DNA of 7,223 nt from Pseudomonadota bacterium (lineage in GTDB: Bacteria > Pseudomonadota > Gammaproteobacteria > Xanthomonadales > Rhodanobacteraceae), in contig JAJXTX010000130.1 of NCBI GenBank assembly GCA_021783385.1, positions 1-7,223 of the forward strand. Reading direction: 5' to 3'. The notes under the pieces were generated by a model, which was not told the DNA's origin, did not search any database, and worked only from the letters and a program-made list of their open reading frames with translations. Each line of letters starts with the position of its first letter. Position 1 is the first letter of the stretch. This document shows positions 5,576-7,223 of this stretch, piece by piece. The position numbers and the translations under genes are program-made.

Positions 5576-5727
5576 AGCGTTCTGATCAAACAGCATGCAA
5601 TCGCCGAAACGACCATCAAGATATAAGGGTCTGTGCATGCAGCATTGATACAGCCGGCGGGCGGTGCCGGCCCCAAACCGGCGAATGCCGCCCTCGCCAT
5701 GCCCTGTGTGGGTCTACTGGACTTCCG
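5576..5727 (+). other. Long intergenic spacer between antitoxin and toxin genes
   Basis: This 152-nt spacer is far longer than the few bases usual between the genes of such modules. It contains TATAAG at 5622..5627, a good -10 match without a convincing -35, so a separate toxin promoter is possible but unproven. A direct repeat GCATGCA occurs at 5593..5599 and 5635..5641 (42 bp apart), and the strong nested hairpin lies at 5659..5693. No credible small gene is seen. Confidence 0.5.
5659..5693 (+). promoter_or_regulatory. Nested GC hairpin in the antitoxin-toxin spacer, possible attenuator or processing signal
   Basis: The outer stem is GGGCGG (5659..5664) with CCGCCC (5688..5693). The inner stem is GCCGG (5666..5670) with CCGGC (5678..5682). 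The apical loop is CCCCAAA, and the two stems are offset by one base on the left and five on the right. All eleven pairs are G:C. No U-run follows, so it is not a canonical intrinsic terminator. It ends 34 nt before the toxin ATG and does not cover its Shine-Dalgarno. A competing pairing of GCCGGC (5653..5658) with GCCGGC (5666..5671) is possible. Confidence 0.45.
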
Positions 5728-6462
5728 ATGCCTGCCGCCACGCCGCCGCTCAAACGCATCCGCTGGAGCCACGCCTGGCGCATCGTGCCCAGCCGATTTC
5801 CGCCGGTGGGCCTGTTCGACCGCATCGCCGATCCGGCCGATCTCGACGCGGTGTTCGCGCTCGAGGCGCTGACCAACCCGCGCCTGCGCGAGGAGATCGG
5901 CGCGCTCAAGCGCGTGCCTGGCGGGCGGCGTCTCAGCGGCCCGGGCTCGACCCCGGTGATGGCCGCGTTCACCCATCTCAACCCGCAAGGCAGCCGCTTC
6001 TCCGACGGCAGCTGGGGCGTGTTCTACGCCGCCCGCAGCGTGGCCACCGCGGTGGAGGAAACCGTCCATCACCGCCAGCGCTTTCTCGCCGCCACCGCCG
6101 AACCGGCCTGCGAGCTGTCCATGCGCTGCTACCGGACCAGCCTCGACAGCAGGTTGCACGATCTGCGCGGCGGCTGGCCGGCGGCGCATGACCCCGACAG
6201 CTACGTGGCCAGCATTGCGCTGGCGCGCGCGCTGCGTGCGGCCGACTCGAACGGGCTGGTCTACGACAGCGTGCGCCACCGCGGCGGCGAATGCCTCGCC
6301 GCGTTCTATCCCGACGTGGTGGCGCCGTGCGTGCAGACGCAGCACCTGATCTACCGCTGGGACGGCGCACGCATCGCACAGGTGCTGCAGGTGAACGAGC
6401 TGCGGCGCCCCGCGCCGGACCCGACGCAGGGCGACCCGGCGCCAGGTCGTCCGGCGAGCTGA
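5728..6462 (+). CDS. RES-domain toxin (NAD+-degrading) of a RES-Xre toxin-antitoxin module
   Basis: This 244-residue protein belongs to the longer branch of RES toxins. It has WRIVPSRFPPVGLFDRIAD (17-35), LEALTNPRLREE (45-56), MAAFTH (78-83), GSRFSDGSWGVFYAARS (88-104), AVEETVHH (108-115) and GLVYDSVRHRGGECLAAF (176-193). The residues that give the family its name are visible as likely Arg90, Glu110 or Glu111, and Ser181, with Tyr100 ten residues after Arg90. All are intact, so the toxin should be active. Characterised relatives degrade NAD+ (MbcT by phosphorolysis), causing stasis or death until neutralised by the cognate antitoxin encoded just upstream. The start is ATG 5728, with a GGA 6 nt before it. 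The frame is open far upstream, but that part overlaps the antitoxin gene and shows no family motifs. The Pro-rich C-terminal 20 residues look disordered. A small leftward gene ends 21 nt past the stop. Confidence 0.92.
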   Translation: MPAATPPLKRIRWSHAWRIVPSRFPPVGLFDRIADPADLDAVFALEALTNPRLREEIGALKRVPGGRRLSGPGSTPVMAAFTHLNPQGSRFSDGSWGVFYAARSVATAVEETVHHRQRFLAATAEPACELSMRCYRTSLDSRLHDLRGGWPAAHDPDSYVASIALARALRAADSNGLVYDSVRHRGGECLAAFYPDVVAPCVQTQHLIYRWDGARIAQVLQVNELRRPAPDPTQGDPAPGRPAS

Positions 6463-6483
6463 CCATGCCGCGCGAGCGTGCGG

Positions 6484-6708
6484 CTAGGCGACGCCTTTCG
6501 CCTGATGGTCGAACAGCCGCCAGTGGCCATCGATGCCTTCCACATTGATCAGCGCCTCGGCGCCATCCTGTTGCGCCTTGCGCGCCCGGTGGATGGCGAA
6601 CCAGAGTGCGTCCTGCCGGCTCTTGAATTCGCGATAGCCGCCATTGCTGACGTTCACCAGCCAGGTGCCATTGAGCGATCGCGCAAAGGGAACATCGAAA
6701 ATGATCAT
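6484..6708 (-). CDS. Small DUF2188-like protein
   Basis: This 74-residue protein reads leftward from the ATG at 6708. Its plan is a strand with NGTWLVNVSNGGYREF (13-28), a helix SRQDALWFAIHRARKAQQDGAEALINV (30-56, amphipathic and Lys/Arg-rich), and a final strand with EGIDGHWRLFD (57-67). This strand-helix-strand pattern, with W, G, a residue pattern like F-x-S-x-x-x-A and a closing DG-W, resembles the small DUF2188 family, whose function is unknown. There is no signal peptide or membrane segment. The frame stays open to ATG 6789 and TTG 6792, but the added residues are Arg-rich, outside the conserved part, and have no Shine-Dalgarno. The 6708 start has only a weak GAG at about 9 nt. It converges on the RES toxin gene (21 nt between stops) and lies 170 nt after the kinase gene on the same strand. 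Family assignment is tentative; that it is a real gene is fairly likely. Confidence 0.6.
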   Translation of the reverse strand: MIIFDVPFARSLNGTWLVNVSNGGYREFKSRQDALWFAIHRARKAQQDGAEALINVEGIDGHWRLFDHQAKGVA

Positions 6709-6878
6709 GACGGGCGACTCGCGGACCACTTTTTTCCAAGCCTGCCCGGTGCGCCGTGACCGCGCCGTAAAAGCGCGGCGCGCCGGCATCAAGGGATGGC
6801 TTTACGCCAGCGTGGTGAATTTTCGCGGCTGCGCAGCCGGCACAAGGCCTGCGCCGCGCCGCCGCCACGACCGCCAGC
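6709..6878 (-). promoter_or_regulatory. Intergenic region between the kinase fragment and the small DUF2188-like gene
   Basis: This 170-bp stretch should hold the end of the kinase transcript and the promoter of the small leftward gene. It has a perfect 14-bp palindrome (CGGCTGCGCAGCCG, 6826..6839) and a hairpin CCGCGC/GCGCGG with a seven-base loop (6760..6778). Neither has a following U-run on the leftward strand, so neither is a clear intrinsic terminator. A run of six T on the plus strand (6730..6735) has no stem in front of it. No convincing promoter was found. Confidence 0.35.
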
Positions 6879-7223
6879 CTAAGCGGGCGGCGGCCCGTCC
6901 GTCTGCGCCAGCGGCAGGGTCACCACAAACCGGTTGCCGCTGTCGGCGCCGCCGCAGCTGGCCACCAAGCTGCCGCCGTGCGCCTCGACCAGCTCGCGCA
7001 CCACGGTCAGCCCAATGCTCAGCGCTGTGCCGTTGAAGCCGACCGCATGGGTGTCCTGCGCGAACGGCTTGAATACCTGCGAAAGCATGCCGCCGTTGGT
7101 GTCGATCCCGTCATCGCTCAGCGTGATCACCGCCGACTCCTCGGTCGTCTCCAGCTGCAGCATGATCTGGCTACCCTCGGGCGCGTACTTCGATGCGTCG
7201 GCGAGCAGATTGCAAACGATCTG
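6879..7223 (-). CDS. Histidine kinase C-terminal ATPase (HATPase_c) fragment with degenerate ATP-binding motifs; runs off the right edge
   Basis: The last 114 residues of a leftward protein are present; the rest lies beyond the window. Numbering from the right edge, the fragment starts in the N-box (QIVCNLLADASKYAP, 1-15). A G1-like segment follows (LSDDGID, 35-41), then an F-box (VFKPFAQ, 50-56), a G2-like segment (GTALSIGL, 65-72) and VVRELVEAHGGSLVAS (74-89), and the closing strand is RFVVTLPL. This is the HATPase_c domain of a sensor kinase. Several key positions differ from the usual pattern. The second Asn of the N-box is Asp9. The DxGxG of G1 is DDGID. The G2 glycines (GLGxGL type) are mostly lost. 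ATP binding may be weak or absent. Nothing follows the ATPase domain, so there is no C-terminal receiver domain. It could be a pseudokinase, a kinase with altered regulation, or a decaying gene; the frame itself is intact here. Confidence 0.82.
   Translation of the reverse strand, partial: QIVCNLLADASKYAPEGSQIMLQLETTEESAVITLSDDGIDTNGGMLSQVFKPFAQDTHAVGFNGTALSIGLTVVRELVEAHGGSLVASCGGADSGNRFVVTLPLAQTDGPPPA

Noticed and set aside
5593..5641. Direct repeat GCATGCA 42 bp apart as a regulator site
   Set aside because: GCATGC also appears twice near 243 and 275, so the word is common here and the repeat is weak evidence.
5269..5727. Upstream extension of the RES toxin frame through the antitoxin gene
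   Set aside because: The translation is an out-of-frame shadow of the antitoxin followed by spacer sequence; RES motifs begin only after the ATG at 5728.
5389..6345. Leftward open frame opposite the toxin and antitoxin genes
   Set aside because: It has a His/Arg/Ala-rich shadow translation with no recognisable motif, while the rightward frames are clear RES and MbcA-type proteins.
6826..6839. Perfect palindrome CGGCTGCGCAGCCG as terminator or operator
   Set aside because: No U-run follows on the leftward strand and a GC palindrome of this size is expected now and then in such DNA; noted only inside the intergenic entry.
5978..6868. Leftward 296-codon frame overlapping the toxin and the small DUF2188-like gene
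   Set aside because: It is in a different frame from the DUF2188-like protein and its translation is Arg/Ala-rich without motifs.

Overview
The window is GC-rich, with coding regions strongly biased to G or C at third codon positions. It looks like a chromosomal segment of a free-living proteobacterium. The fructose-bisphosphatase N-terminus, the secreted DUF885 protein and the codon use best fit the Lysobacterales (Xanthomonadales), probably a Rhodanobacter- or Dyella-like member. This placement is inferred from remembered protein families, not from a search.

Layout. A leftward class 1 fructose-1,6-bisphosphatase gene (fbp) runs off the left edge (1..139). A rightward series diverges from it: a DJ-1/PfpI-superfamily protein lacking the usual catalytic Cys (277..885), a doubtful small ORF (890..1096), a glutathione S-transferase (1093..1725), an HTH-11/WYL (YafY-type) regulator (1790..2494), a stand-alone ParB-like protein of the ParBc_2 type (2543..3151), and an exported DUF885 metallopeptidase-like protein with a GTG start (3275..5086). 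An AT-rich operator/promoter island (about 5111..5151) then leads into a type II toxin-antitoxin module: an Xre/MbcA/ParS-type antitoxin (5162..5575) and a RES-domain toxin (5728..6462). Two leftward genes close the window: a small DUF2188-like protein converging on the toxin (6484..6708), and the C-terminal end of a histidine kinase whose ATP-binding motifs are eroded (6879..7223, running off the right edge).

How the genes fit together. The GST, the adjacent YafY-type regulator and the DJ-1-like protein form a plausible stress or electrophile-response cluster, with the regulator perhaps controlling its neighbours. The clearest functional system is the RES-Xre pair. Its toxin is expected to deplete NAD+ and its antitoxin to neutralise it and repress the operon. 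The sequence directly shows two tandem GTAANNTTAC dyads, 12 bp apart, against the antitoxin Shine-Dalgarno. It also shows an inverted eight-base copy of one operator segment inside the antitoxin gene, and an 11-G:C-pair nested hairpin in the unusually long 152-nt gap before the toxin. Together these suggest layered control of toxin dose.

I see no tRNA, rRNA, CRISPR array, transposase or attachment site. No stretch longer than about 210 bases lacks a likely gene.
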